This document shows, piece by piece, positions 54,041-62,810 of a stretch of 64,000 bases of DNA. Made by a program: the position numbers and the translations under genes. Within the stretch, counting starts at the first letter, position 1; each line of letters opens with the position of its first letter. Under the pieces are notes generated by a model. The model was given only the letters and a program-made list of their open reading frames with translations, was not told the DNA's origin and searched no databases. Location of the stretch: the NCBI RefSeq assembly GCF_001908375.1, contig NZ_CP017244.1, positions 62,001 to 126,000 on the forward strand. The letters are read 5' to 3'. Origin of the DNA: Rhizobium etli 8C-3 (GTDB taxonomy: Bacteria > Pseudomonadota > Alphaproteobacteria > Rhizobiales > Rhizobiaceae).

Positions 54041-55645
54041 TTGACCCCGGATACTCATGACCAATACGCACCAGAAAGCTCACTCAACCCGCGGGGTGAA
54101 TTTGGTGATGTTTTTGACTTCATCGTCTGCGGTTCTGGCTCCAGCGGCTCCGTTGTTGCTGCGCGACTGGCGGAAGATGGCACTGCAAGCGTTCTCCTGC
54201 TTGAGGCCGGGGGCGACGACGCGGCCGAGACCGTTTCAAACCCAGCGCAGTGGCCACTCAATCTTGGCACTAGCCGGGACTGGGGTTTCGTCGGGCAACC
54301 GGCTCCTGGTCTCGATGGGCGACGTCTTCCTCTCAGCATGGGCAAGGGGCTTGGCGGTGGTTCGAGCATCAACGTCTTGGTATGGGCCAGAGGGCACAAG
54401 GGCGATTGGGATCACTTTGCCGCTGAGGCCGGTGACGATGCGTGGGGGTATCAGTCTATTCTCGGCTATTATCGCCGGATCGAAGATTGGCAGGGAGCAC
54501 CGGACCCAGCCCGCCGAGGAGTGGGAGGGCCGGCCTACGTTGCGCAGCCACAGGCGCCCCAGCCAGTCGCAGAGGCTATGTTGCGTGCGGCATCCACGAT
54601 CGGCATTCCAGTCTATGACAGCCCGAACGGTGAAATGATGGAGAGTCCGGGCGGCGCCTCGATTGCTGAGCTGCGGATTCGGGACGGAAAGCGGGAATCC
54701 GTGTTCGGATCCTACGTCCGTCCGCTCCTGTCGCAGCCAAACCTGACAGTGCTTACAGATGCATTGGTCACACGCCTCGTCTTCACTGGCAAGCGCGCGA
54801 CGGGGGTCAAGGTCCTTGTCGATGGCCAGATGCGCCAGTTCACGGCGCGTTGCGAAACGGTATTATCGCTTGGCGCAATCAACACGCCAAAAGTGTTGAT
54901 GCAATCGGGTGTCGGCCCGGAAGATGAGCTGAAAGCTCATGGCATTCCTGTAGTTCAACACCTCCCTGGCGTTGGTCGTAATCATCAGGATCATATCGCC
55001 TTCGGCTGCACATGGGCATATCGAAAAGCGGAAGCCGTAGGCGGGACCGGCTGCGAAGCGAAACTCTATTGGAAGAGCGACGCACGGCTTTCCCAACCGG
55101 ATATTCTTCAGTGCCAATTGGAGTTTGCGGTACCTTCGCCGATAGAAACAGGTCTTCAAACGCCTGAGCACGGCTGGACCATGTTCAACGGCCTCGCCCA
55201 GCCAAAAAGCCGCGGCCGGTTGCGGCTCTCTGGACCCGACGTAAACGATGCGATGCTGATCGAACCGAATTCTCTCAGTGAGCCGGAAGACATGGCTGCG
55301 GCCTTGGTCGCGGTGGAATTATGTCGCGAGCTCGGAAATAGCGATGCCTTCACCCCCTTGGTAACAGGCGAGACAGCTCCGGGCGCGCGCGATAGGTCGG
55401 GCCTGATCGATTTTATCCGGCGGGCTGCGGTCACCTATTGGCATCAGACGAGCACGGCGAAGATGGGACGCGACAGCGTGTCGGTGGTCGATAATGAACT
55501 CAAGGTCTACGGCATAGACGGCCTTCGCGTAGCTGACTCTTCGATTATGCCGCGGATCACCACCGGCAATACGATGGCGCCTTGCGTCGTCATCGGGGAG
55601 CGGGCGGCTGATCTGATCCGGGCGGCTCATGGCCTTATGGTCTGA
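54041..55645 (+). CDS. GMC-family FAD oxidoreductase (choline-dehydrogenase-like)
   Basis: 534 residues. FAD motif FIVCGSGSSGSVVAARL near residue 27, GMC signature 1 (GKGLGGGSSINVLVWARG), signature 2 region (SLGAINTPKVLMQSGVGP), catalytic His in YWHQTSTAKMG and Asn in TGNTMAP near the end. It oxidises an alcohol, such as choline or a sugar/alkyl alcohol, and passes electrons to quinone or oxygen. The start is TTG at 54041 with GGAGG 7 nt upstream; no ATG fits better. A long hairpin follows the gene. Confidence 0.92.
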   Translation: MTPDTHDQYAPESSLNPRGEFGDVFDFIVCGSGSSGSVVAARLAEDGTASVLLLEAGGDDAAETVSNPAQWPLNLGTSRDWGFVGQPAPGLDGRRLPLSMGKGLGGGSSINVLVWARGHKGDWDHFAAEAGDDAWGYQSILGYYRRIEDWQGAPDPARRGVGGPAYVAQPQAPQPVAEAMLRAASTIGIPVYDSPNGEMMESPGGASIAELRIRDGKRESVFGSYVRPLLSQPNLTVLTDALVTRLVFTGKRATGVKVLVDGQMRQFTARCETVLSLGAINTPKVLMQSGVGPEDELKAHGIPVVQHLPGVGRNHQDHIAFGCTWAYRKAEAVGGTGCEAKLYWKSDARLSQPDILQCQLEFAVPSPIETGLQTPEHGWTMFNGLAQPKSRGRLRLSGPDVNDAMLIEPNSLSEPEDMAAALVAVELCRELGNSDAFTPLVTGETAPGARDRSGLIDFIRRAAVTYWHQTSTAKMGRDSVSVVDNELKVYGIDGLRVADSSIMPRITTGNTMAPCVVIGERAADLIRAAHGLMV

Positions 55646-55683
55646 GCGGACGCCTTTATCGATCCGTCTAAGAGGAGCTTTTA

Positions 55684-55723
55684 TAAAGTACGGCGGTACC
55701 TGCACAGGTGCCTCCGTACTTTA
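55684..55723 (+). terminator. 40-nt near-perfect hairpin after the GMC gene
   Basis: TAAAGTACGG (55684-55693) pairs with CCGTACTTTA (55714-55723); inner GG/CC and ACCTG/CAGGT pairs extend the stem. It starts 38 nt after the stop codon. A strong structure, though without a terminal T-run. Confidence 0.65.
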
Positions 55724-56042
55724 GCGGCGAGCGTGCCATAGGATGCCCAATCCTATATGAATGACAAAGGACATGAATACTCAGCGCGCTGAGCTATCGG
55801 GAATTTGCAGGTTACGGGTTCGTACCCGTTCAAGACCTCCATCATTGATTTTGGATTTAGAGCGAAAGGCTGGGAGTGCCCGACCAATCCAAGTAAGTTT
55901 TGCCGCTAGAAATGGCCACGATTTTAACTTTGATTGAGCATAAAGCCGGTGCTGCTTGCACTTCGAACACAAGGCCAAAAAAAGATTGGGGTGCCGATGG
56001 CGGCACCCCAACTCTAACTCACATGGAAACTGATCCGATTAG
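55724..56042. other. intergenic stretch before the convergent ABC operon
   Basis: No gene. A T-arm-like stem-loop at 55814-55829 (ACGGG-TTCGTA-CCCGT) has a 6-nt loop and no matching acceptor stem, so it is not a tRNA. Confidence 0.45.
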
Positions 56043-56819
56043 TTACGTCGCTCTTTCTTCTGCGGCGTTCGGTCTCCACTTGATCAGCCGGCCTTCCAGA
56101 ACATCGAGAATTCGGTCGATGATGAGCACGAACACGGCCAGGATGATGATGCCGGCAAACACTCCAACCGCGTCGAAGTTGCCTTCCGCCTGCGCGATCA
56201 GGTAACCGAGCCCTGCAGAGGAGCCGAGATATTCACCAATGATGGCGCCGACCACCGCGAAACCGACGGAGGTGCGAAGCGACGACAGGATCCAGCTTGC
56301 CGCTGCGGGGAAATAGACATGTCGCAACAGATCGGAACGGTTGGCTCCGAGGATCCTTGCGTTTGCGAGGACGACCGGATTGACCTCGCGAACGCCCTGC
56401 ATGGCGTTGAAGAAGGTGATGAAGAAGACAAGCGTTACCGCGAGCGCTACCTTCGACCATAGGCCGAGACCAAGCCAAAGCACGAAAATGGGGGCAAGCA
56501 CGACGCGCGGAATGGCGTTCAGGCCCTTGATGAAGGGGTCCAAAATCCGTGCCGCACTGCGGCTGAGACCGAGCCATACACCAGCTGCGACGCCAAGGCC
56601 CGTGCCGATGATGTAGCCGAGCACAGTCTCCGTCAGGGTGATTGACACATGACGATAGAAGCTGGGGTCAACAATCCAGCTGATCATCTGGTTGAAGATG
56701 TCGAGCGGGGCTGGAAAGAAGAAAACATCGATGAAGCCGGCGGTCACGCCAAGCTGCCAGCCGCCGAGGATAAAGATTAGCATCCCGAGCTGGATGATGC
56801 GTTCAGTCACGACGTTCAT
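56043..56819 (-). CDS. SsuC/TauC-type ABC permease
   Basis: 258 residues, about six membrane helices, with the coupling EAA loop (DPFIKGLNAIPRVVLAPIFV and GANRSDLLRHVYFPAAA). The ATG at 56819 has GGAG about 8 nt upstream; the longer frame runs deep into the ATPase gene. It overlaps the ATPase 3' end by 17 nt. Last gene of the operon prpF-like, SBP, ATPase, permease. Confidence 0.93.
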   Translation of the reverse strand: MNVVTERIIQLGMLIFILGGWQLGVTAGFIDVFFFPAPLDIFNQMISWIVDPSFYRHVSITLTETVLGYIIGTGLGVAAGVWLGLSRSAARILDPFIKGLNAIPRVVLAPIFVLWLGLGLWSKVALAVTLVFFITFFNAMQGVREVNPVVLANARILGANRSDLLRHVYFPAAASWILSSLRTSVGFAVVGAIIGEYLGSSAGLGYLIAQAEGNFDAVGVFAGIIILAVFVLIIDRILDVLEGRLIKWRPNAAEERAT

Positions 56820-57633
56820 AGCTTTTCTCCACTTCGCCGCGCAGGGAAGCCCAGATATTTCGATACAGATCCATAAAGCGTGGATCGAGTTTAATTTCCG
56901 CGACGTCGCGGGGGCGCTCGAGTTCCACCGGGAAGCTTTCGATGACCCGTGAACGGGGGCCCGCTGCAAGAATTGCGACCCGGTCGCCGAGGGCTATTGC
57001 TTCTTCGAGATCATGCGTGATCATTACCACAGCCCTGCGCTCTTCCTGCCACAGACGCAGGAGTTCGTTTTGCATGAGGTGCCGTGTGTGGATGTCGAGG
57101 GCCGAAAAGGGCTCGTCCATCAGGATGACTTTGGGGCCGGAGATTAGGGCCTGCGCCATCTGGACGCGCTTGCGCTGGCCGCCCGAAAGCTGATGCGGAT
57201 AGCGATGCTCGAACCCTTTGAGCCCGACTTTCGCAAGCCAGTTCATAGAACGCTCGCGCCGCTCTGCACTCGGCACACCTTTGAACAGCAGTCCCAGCTC
57301 GACATTCTCGATCGATGTCTTCCAGGGCAGCAGTGCGTCCTGCTGAAAGAGATAGCCGATATCGTTCTGGACGCCCTTAACCGGAGCTCCGTCGATCGTC
57401 ACGGTGCCGCTGGCAGGCTTCAGAAGACCGGCAATGGCGTTGAGAATGGTACTTTTACCACAGCCTGTCGGTCCCACGATGGCGAGAAACTCGCCATCGG
57501 CAACTGTCAGGTTCACGTCCTGCACCGCGACATAGGAGCCGAATGACATCGTGACGGCGTCGATCGATACCATTGGCCTTTTGTTTAGCTCGCCCGACGG
57601 AACGGACATGGGTTTTACGACAGCCAAAGACAT
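56803..57633 (-). CDS. SsuB/TauB-type ABC ATP-binding protein
   Basis: 276 residues: Walker A GPTGCGKST, Q-loop FQQDALLPW, signature LSGGQRKRVQMA, Walker B VILMDEPFSALD, switch His in ITHDLEEA. The FQQDALLPW and TRHLMQNELL pattern places it with nitrate/sulfonate/taurine importers. AGGAGG lies immediately before the ATG. Confidence 0.95.
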   Translation of the reverse strand: MSLAVVKPMSVPSGELNKRPMVSIDAVTMSFGSYVAVQDVNLTVADGEFLAIVGPTGCGKSTILNAIAGLLKPASGTVTIDGAPVKGVQNDIGYLFQQDALLPWKTSIENVELGLLFKGVPSAERRERSMNWLAKVGLKGFEHRYPHQLSGGQRKRVQMAQALISGPKVILMDEPFSALDIHTRHLMQNELLRLWQEERRAVVMITHDLEEAIALGDRVAILAAGPRSRVIESFPVELERPRDVAEIKLDPRFMDLYRNIWASLRGEVEKSYERRD

Positions 57634-57648
57634 GGCCTCCTCCTAGGA

Positions 57649-58650
57649 TCAGTTGGTGGTCTTATCCGTCACCTTGGCCACGAAAGCGTTCGTGTAGGTC
57701 TTGGAAAGATCTATGGTCGCGGCAGCAACCTTTTCGTTGAAGCTTTTGAGAACGGCCAACGGCGTCTGCGTGTCCGCCTCGTTGAATTTGCCGTCCACCG
57801 AGAAGATCGGCTTGGCATTCTGGACGGCCTTCACATATGTGTCCCGGTCGCCGGAGATGAATTCTTTCGGCAGTTTTTCGACGATCTCTTCAGCGCTGTG
57901 CGTGTTCATCCATGCCAGTGCCTTGACGGTCGCGTTCGTGACTTTCTGGATGGTTTCCGGGTTCTCATCGATATAGGCCTGCGTCGCATAAAGGACGGAG
58001 GTCGGGTAGATCCCACCGTAGATCTCCGTGGCACCCTCGTCGCTACGGGCGTCGATCAAAATCTTGCCGACACCCTTGGCTTCGATAAAGGTTGCTGCCG
58101 GATCGTAGTTGACCAATAGATCAACCTTCCCTTGCTCGAGCGCCGCAACAGCAGCTGAACCGGAGCCGACCCCGATCAACGAGACGTCATCAGCCGATAG
58201 GCTGTGGCGCTGCAGATAATAGCGTACGAAGAAGTCTGAAGACGAGCCCGGCGCTGTGATACCGATTTTCGCGCCCTTGATCGTTTCAGGTTTGGCAGGA
58301 TCGAACGCAGCGTTCTTTCCACCGGCAAGCACGAGCCCGGAATTGCGGGCCAGTTGCACGAAGGCGACAACAGCCTTGTTCTGCGACTGCATCTGGATGG
58401 TGTGGTCGTAGAAGCCGACGGCGATATCCGTGGAGCCGGCAACGAGCGCCTGCAGCGTCTTGGAACCGCCCGATGCGAAGTTTTCGACGGTGACCTCAAG
58501 ACCTTCCTTCTCGTAGAGGCCCAGGCCAGCTGCGACTGGAAAGGGCAGGTTGTTGAGGTTGTAGGACCCGACGCTGATGCGGACGGGTTCCGCAATAGCC
58601 GAACCGGCGAAAGCGACCGTTGCCGCAAGTGCGAGCAATAGTTTACGCAT
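57649..58650 (-). CDS. SsuA/NMT1-type periplasmic binding protein
   Basis: 333 residues. Signal peptide to about residue 20 (AGSAIAE). Mature part: SYNLNNLPFPVAAGLGLYEKEGLEV, GSTDIAVGFYDHTIQMQ, KIGITAPGSSSDFFVRYYL. Belongs to the NMT1/SsuA group that binds sulfonates, thiamine precursors, aromatic acids and similar. Start 58650 (MRKLL) is preferred: GGAGG is 7 nt upstream, too close to the ATG two codons earlier. It follows the PrpF-like gene by 47 nt. Confidence 0.9.
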   Translation of the reverse strand: MRKLLLALAATVAFAGSAIAEPVRISVGSYNLNNLPFPVAAGLGLYEKEGLEVTVENFASGGSKTLQALVAGSTDIAVGFYDHTIQMQSQNKAVVAFVQLARNSGLVLAGGKNAAFDPAKPETIKGAKIGITAPGSSSDFFVRYYLQRHSLSADDVSLIGVGSGSAAVAALEQGKVDLLVNYDPAATFIEAKGVGKILIDARSDEGATEIYGGIYPTSVLYATQAYIDENPETIQKVTNATVKALAWMNTHSAEEIVEKLPKEFISGDRDTYVKAVQNAKPIFSVDGKFNEADTQTPLAVLKSFNEKVAAATIDLSKTYTNAFVAKVTDKTTN

Positions 58651-58697
58651 GTGCATTCCTCCCTGAAGCGTGGCGCCCTCCCGGCGACCACTTTCGA

Positions 58698-59780
58698 TTA
58701 TGCCGCGCAAACCATTTGCGCGATAGGTTTTGCAAAGACGTGGCCTTCGAAGAGGCGCCGGGCCGTACGCAGGATTCCAGCAACTGTCTTGCCATTGCGG
58801 ATATCCAGTTTCACTTCCAAACGGCCGCTTGGATGTTCGAGAACGAGAACAACCGGTGGCTTGCGATCTCCGATCAGCCGCGAGGCGACGGTTCCGTCGC
58901 TGATGCAGGCCGTGGCTATGCCGACCGCACCGGTCGTTGCGAGAGATGGGTGGCACTGATGCGGCATGAAATAGCGCACGCCGAGATCGCCGCCGTTGTT
59001 GGGCCTGGAGATCAGAACCGGCTTTGGCGTGACCTGATTGCTGACGTCACCCATACCCATGCGTCGGCCGGCTTCGAGCCTCAGAGTTTCGAGCCGTTCG
59101 AGCAATGCGCCGTTGGTATTAAGCTCAGCTGCAGCTTCGTCGCCCGTCACGCCGAGGGCGGTGGCTTCCAGCAACATCATCGGCATAGCGCAGTCGATGC
59201 AGGTGACATCGATACCGTCAATGCTGTCGCGCGGGTTGCCGGTGGGAAAAAGCTTGCCTGTGCGTGCCCCGGCCGCGTCCATGAACGTCAAGGCGATCGG
59301 TGCTGCATTGCCGGGCACACCATCGATCGAAGCATCTCCCAAATAGGCGACACGGCCATCGGGGGTCGGAACCTCGGCTTCGATCAGTTTGCCGGTATTG
59401 ACGTTGTGGATACGCACGCGGGTTACGCCGGTCGTCGATTTGACCAATCCGGCCTCGATCGCGAACGGCCCGACGGCTGCCAGCATGTTTCCGCAATTGG
59501 GAGAGGTATCGACGAACTGCTGATCGATGCGAACCTGGGCGAACAGATAGTCCACATCGGCATCCGGTACGGTTGCTGGACCAACGATGGCGACCTTGCT
59601 GGTGACCGGATTGCCACCGCCGATTCCATCGATTTGCAATGGGTGACCAGAGCCCATGACCGAAAGCAGGACCTGATCGCGTTGACGCGGATCCGATGGA
59701 AGATCGGATGCGAGAAAGAACGGTCCTTTGGAGGTGCCACCTCGCATCAGAACACAGGGAATGGACATCAGGTCGTTCAT
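58698..59780 (-). CDS. PrpF/4-oxalomesaconate-tautomerase-like isomerase
   Basis: 360 residues of the diaminopimelate-epimerase-fold PrpF family: LMRGGTSKGPFFLASDLP, VDTSPNCGNMLAAVGPFAIE (the conserved Cys), and CIDCAMPMMLLEA. Members are 4-oxalomesaconate tautomerase (GalD) of gallate breakdown and aconitate isomerase PrpF. The start could be 59780 or 59768; neither has a strong ribosome site. First gene of an importer operon and divergent from a LysR regulator, a setting typical for tricarboxylate or aromatic-acid use. Confidence 0.88.
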   Translation of the reverse strand: MNDLMSIPCVLMRGGTSKGPFFLASDLPSDPRQRDQVLLSVMGSGHPLQIDGIGGGNPVTSKVAIVGPATVPDADVDYLFAQVRIDQQFVDTSPNCGNMLAAVGPFAIEAGLVKSTTGVTRVRIHNVNTGKLIEAEVPTPDGRVAYLGDASIDGVPGNAAPIALTFMDAAGARTGKLFPTGNPRDSIDGIDVTCIDCAMPMMLLEATALGVTGDEAAAELNTNGALLERLETLRLEAGRRMGMGDVSNQVTPKPVLISRPNNGGDLGVRYFMPHQCHPSLATTGAVGIATACISDGTVASRLIGDRKPPVVLVLEHPSGRLEVKLDIRNGKTVAGILRTARRLFEGHVFAKPIAQMVCAA

Positions 59781-59850
59781 GGTTGTGCTCGCATGCTGAT
59801 GTGTTTTAAATATCAATCAGCTTCTTTGTTGCAGTAAGCGGCAAAATGAT

Positions 59851-59873
59851 TGATATGTGAAATGCGAATATCA
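59851..59873. promoter_or_regulatory. LysR-type dyad TGATAT-N11-ATATCA
   Basis: A perfect 6-bp inverted repeat with an 11-bp spacer, 17 nt upstream of the LysR gene start. A weaker related pair (TGAT..TATCA) lies at 59797-59815 near the prpF-like start. Together they fit a LysR activator site in a divergent promoter. Confidence 0.75.
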
Positions 59874-59889
59874 GAGGGAATGATGCGTT

Positions 59890-60792
59890 ATGAGCATTAA
59901 TTGCGAGATACTGGATCTGCGCGCATTTCTCTCGGTCGTCGAACTGGAAAACTTCCACCGCTCTGCGGAAGCGCTCAATCTGTCCCAGCCGGCACTCAGC
60001 CGTCGGATTCAGAAGCTGGAGCTGGCAATCGGGGCGCCTTTGCTCGAGCGCACCACACGTCATGTCTCGGCAACCGCCCTTGGCGCGGAGCTGATCCCGT
60101 TGGTGCGGCGCATGCTCGAGGAGTTCGACACGTCGCTCTTTGCGGTGCGCGATGTCGGATCTCAGCGCAGCGGCCTTGTGACGATCGCATGTCTGCCAAC
60201 GGCCGCTTTCTACTTTTTGCCGACCGTCATTAAGCAGTTCAGCGCCGAGTATCCGAGTATTCGTTTTCGCATTCTCGATTTGCCGGCCACCGACGGTCTG
60301 CAGGCAGTCGCCCGCGGCGAGGTGGAGTTTGGCATCAATATCATGGGCTTTTCAGATCCCGACCTCGTCTTCGAGAGGCTCATCGAAGATCCATTCGTTC
60401 TGGCGGCACGCAAGGATCATCCGCTGGCAGCGAAGAGCGAACTCGAATGGGACGATCTGGCGCCCTATCAACTGATTACAGTTCACCGGTCCAGCGGCAA
60501 CCGTACGCTTCTTGACGCCGCATTGGCGAAATCGAACTTGAAACTGCGTTGGTCCTACGAAGTCACACATCTTTCAACATCGCTTGGCTTGGTGGAGGCA
60601 GGGCTTGGAATTTCGGTTTTGCCGAAACTCGCTACACCTCAGGAAGACCACCCGTTCCTCGTCACGAGACCTATTCGCAATCCTGAAATCTCGCGAACGA
60701 TTGGCATCGTGCGCCGTCGCGGCGGGACGCTTTCGCCGGCGGCAGAGCGCTTCATGACCATGTTGATTGGGACGTGGGCAGAAGGAAACTGA
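59890..60792 (+). CDS. LysR-family regulator of the PrpF/ABC operon
   Basis: 300 residues. Helix-turn-helix with FHRSAEALNLSQPALSRRIQKLE, effector domain from about 90 (SGLVTIACLPTAAFYFLP). Divergent from the prpF-like gene with a dyad at 59851 in the gap. It likely activates the operon in response to the imported compound. Confidence 0.93.
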   Translation: MSINCEILDLRAFLSVVELENFHRSAEALNLSQPALSRRIQKLELAIGAPLLERTTRHVSATALGAELIPLVRRMLEEFDTSLFAVRDVGSQRSGLVTIACLPTAAFYFLPTVIKQFSAEYPSIRFRILDLPATDGLQAVARGEVEFGINIMGFSDPDLVFERLIEDPFVLAARKDHPLAAKSELEWDDLAPYQLITVHRSSGNRTLLDAALAKSNLKLRWSYEVTHLSTSLGLVEAGLGISVLPKLATPQEDHPFLVTRPIRNPEISRTIGIVRRRGGTLSPAAERFMTMLIGTWAEGN

Positions 60793-60855
60793 GCGGCAAA
60801 CGGGTTTATGTTGGCGAGAAGGCCACGCTCGGCGTACCGGTCGCCATCGTGAGAG

Positions 60856-61120
60856 CTATAAAAGGGCCCATGAAATGCCAATCATGGCGACGGAGACGGC
60901 TGCCAGGGTGGTATAGCCCGACGATGCGATCTCTGCTCCTGCAACGATTGGTCCGACGGCAAATCCCATCAGGTTTGCGGATCCAGCGACGGCAGCCCAG
61001 CGACCGCTCCGGTCTAGGGTGGCGGCCAGACCGAAGAGGTATAGAAGGGAAAAATAGGAAAGGACAGTCGAAAGCACGACAGCGAATCGCCACATGTTTG
61101 GAAGCGAGTTTCTGCCGCTG
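60856..61120 (-). pseudogene. C-terminal fragment of an MFS transporter
   Basis: About 75 residues with three hydrophobic segments: RFAVVLSTVLSYFSLLYLFG, SANLMGFAVGPIVAGAEIAS, TTLAAVSVAMIGISWALL. The rest of the transporter is missing, cut off where recombinase sequence starts near 61130. Confidence 0.65.
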
Positions 61121-61143
61121 ACCTGCATTCTCACTCTGGCCTG

Positions 61144-62024
61144 CCGGACTGCCAGCATGACCGTGCGGCTCAGATCGATGCAGCTGTGGCGGACGCTTTC
61201 CTGGCCGCGTTGGCGCCTGGGAAGCTTGACGCGCTAGCGCGGGCTCGGCAGGCACAACAGCAGGTCAATAAAGCCTTGCGCGCTGGCGCTGAACGGGAGC
61301 TTGAGCGCAAGCGCTACGCCGCGGCGCTGGCAGAACGCCAATTCAATCGCGTTGACCCTGATAATCGTCTGGTCGCCTCCGAACTCGAGCGTCGATGGGA
61401 AGCAGCGTTGAGGGAACTTCGCGCTGCTGAAGATGCCGTTGCCCAACGTGCATCGCCTGAACCCGCCAAGCGCACTGGGTTTAGCAAAGACCTCAACAAC
61501 AAGGTCGTTGCGTTATTCGATAGCCTTCCCCGAATCTGGGCCGATGCGACGACCGACGCTCATCGCAAGGCACTATTGCGGTGCCTCATCGAAAAAGTCG
61601 TCATTGACCGCGGTGAGCGCGACATTGCTTTGGCGAGGATCGTGTGGCGTGGCGGCGCCGTGACTGATCTCCGCGTCAAAATGAAAGTCAATTCTGTCGC
61701 CAAGCTCACACGCGGTGAAGAACTGCGCGCGCGTCTGCTGGAGCTCGCTCGGACGGGCATGCCTGACGATGAAATCGCTGAAATACTGACGCGCGAAGGA
61801 CACCATTCACCCAATTGCGAGGACAAGGTCTTGCCGATCACGGTGCAACGTCTCCGCCTTGCAGCGGGATCAAGGTAAAGGCGCCGCGCAACAGATGGAC
61901 GCATGAACCTACTTTGCTCAGCGCCGTACAACTGGCCGCCACGCTCGATATCCCCGTCAATTGGATTTACGTCCAAATCAGGCGGAAGCGCCTGCTCCTC
62001 GACCAGCAGGCAACCGGAGCATAG
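61144..62024 (+). pseudogene. C-terminal part of a large serine recombinase
   Basis: The frame from DCQHDRAAQIDAAVADAF (61144) to 61878 is the coiled-coil C-terminal part of large serine recombinases (LDALARARQAQQQVNKALR, RLVASELERRWEAALRELRA). Near 61870 the frame shifts, and the continuation KAPRNRWTHEPTLLSAVQLA runs to 62024. The N-terminal catalytic domain with its Ser is absent. It directly abuts the MFS remnant and must be a scar of an integrated element. Confidence 0.8.
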
Positions 62025-62124
62025 TTGTTCCAAAATTCCCCAGCGGTCGTCAACGCGGGTCGCGACCTTCGCAACCGCACCATTCATCACCTCGATCTGA
62101 GAATCATTCAGCCTCACCAGGAGG

Positions 62125-62270
62125 GGCATCAACATGCGTAGTCGAGCAGATAGCCGAGCTGCGCACGCGTAATCACCACCGTCCCGTCGGCCGCTGATGG
62201 CCAGATAAAGCGGGCGCGTTCTAGCTTCTTCATGATCAGGCAGGCACCCTGGCCGTCGTGCAAAATAAAA
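62125..62270 (-). mobile_element. fragment of an IS66-family tnpB
   Basis: The minus strand reads HDGQGACLIMKKLERARFIW then PSAADGTVVITRAQLGYLLD, the core of IS66 accessory protein TnpB. Both ends are lost, and no IS66 TnpC is in view. Confidence 0.7.
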
Positions 62271-62318
62271 ACCCTTCGTTGACAGAATTGTCATGAGCGC
62301 GTTAAGGGTGCGGATATA

Positions 62319-62339
62319 ACTTGAGTACAAGAATCAAGT
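62319..62339. promoter_or_regulatory. iron-responsive operator (RirA-type, TGA-N9-TCA)
   Basis: ACTTGA-N9-TCAAGT, a perfect dyad with TGA-N9-TCA spacing, 49 nt before the ATG at 62388. In rhizobia this sequence is the RirA iron-responsive operator and represses siderophore genes when iron is plentiful. Confidence 0.8.
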
Positions 62340-62387
62340 TTACGATCCAATCTTCGTCAAACAAGACAACGAAAGGTAGCTGAAACC

Positions 62388-62810
62388 ATGAAATTCAATT
62401 TGCTACCCCCGAATAAGTTGATTCCCACCGAGGAGACCGATTCACGCAGGGTCGATGAAGTTCATGGCCTCATTTCGACGGCCGGCTGCTGGACGGTCCC
62501 TATCATGGTGGAGAAGGACGCACTTTTCGTGATGGATGGCCATCACCGTTTGGAGGTCGCGCTCCGGCTTCAGCTGCGTGCCGTCCCAGTCATTCTCCTC
62601 GACTACAGCAGCGTACGCGTCGAAGCCTGGAGGGCCGGTGAGACGATCGCGCCAGCCGACGTTTACGACATGGCCCGCAGCCGACGAAAATTTCCGATCA
62701 AGACCACCCGACACATTGCTTTGGACGATCTCCCGGCGTGCGATGTGAGCCTTGATGATCTTCGACAGTGGTACGAGCCTCTGGGTGGTTCTGAGAGGCT
62801 CGCCGGATGA
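62388..62810 (+). CDS. ParB/SerK-fold protein, SbnI-like
   Basis: 140 residues with the ParB/sulfiredoxin-type nuclease fold (LLPPNKLIPTEETDSRRVDEV, then VMDGHHRLEVALRL). DGHHR at 50-54 and Glu near 15-16 match the pattern of free-serine kinases (SerK, SbnI) rather than the chromosome-partitioning ParB motif. SbnI makes O-phosphoserine for the siderophore staphyloferrin B. This protein is much shorter than SbnI (about 250 residues), so the kinase role is inference. It overlaps the decarboxylase gene by ATGA, behind an iron-responsive site. Confidence 0.8.
   Translation: MKFNLLPPNKLIPTEETDSRRVDEVHGLISTAGCWTVPIMVEKDALFVMDGHHRLEVALRLQLRAVPVILLDYSSVRVEAWRAGETIAPADVYDMARSRRKFPIKTTRHIALDDLPACDVSLDDLRQWYEPLGGSERLAG

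Noticed and set aside
55814..55841. T-arm-like tRNA 3' end (ACGGG-TTCGTA-CCCGT, later ACCTCCA)
   Set aside because: The loop has six bases instead of seven and no matching acceptor or anticodon stem exists; not a tRNA, at most a degenerate attachment-site relic.
61560..62330. 256-codon open frame on the minus strand
   Set aside because: Mostly antisense to the serine recombinase remnant; only its first part carries IS66 tnpB text in another frame.
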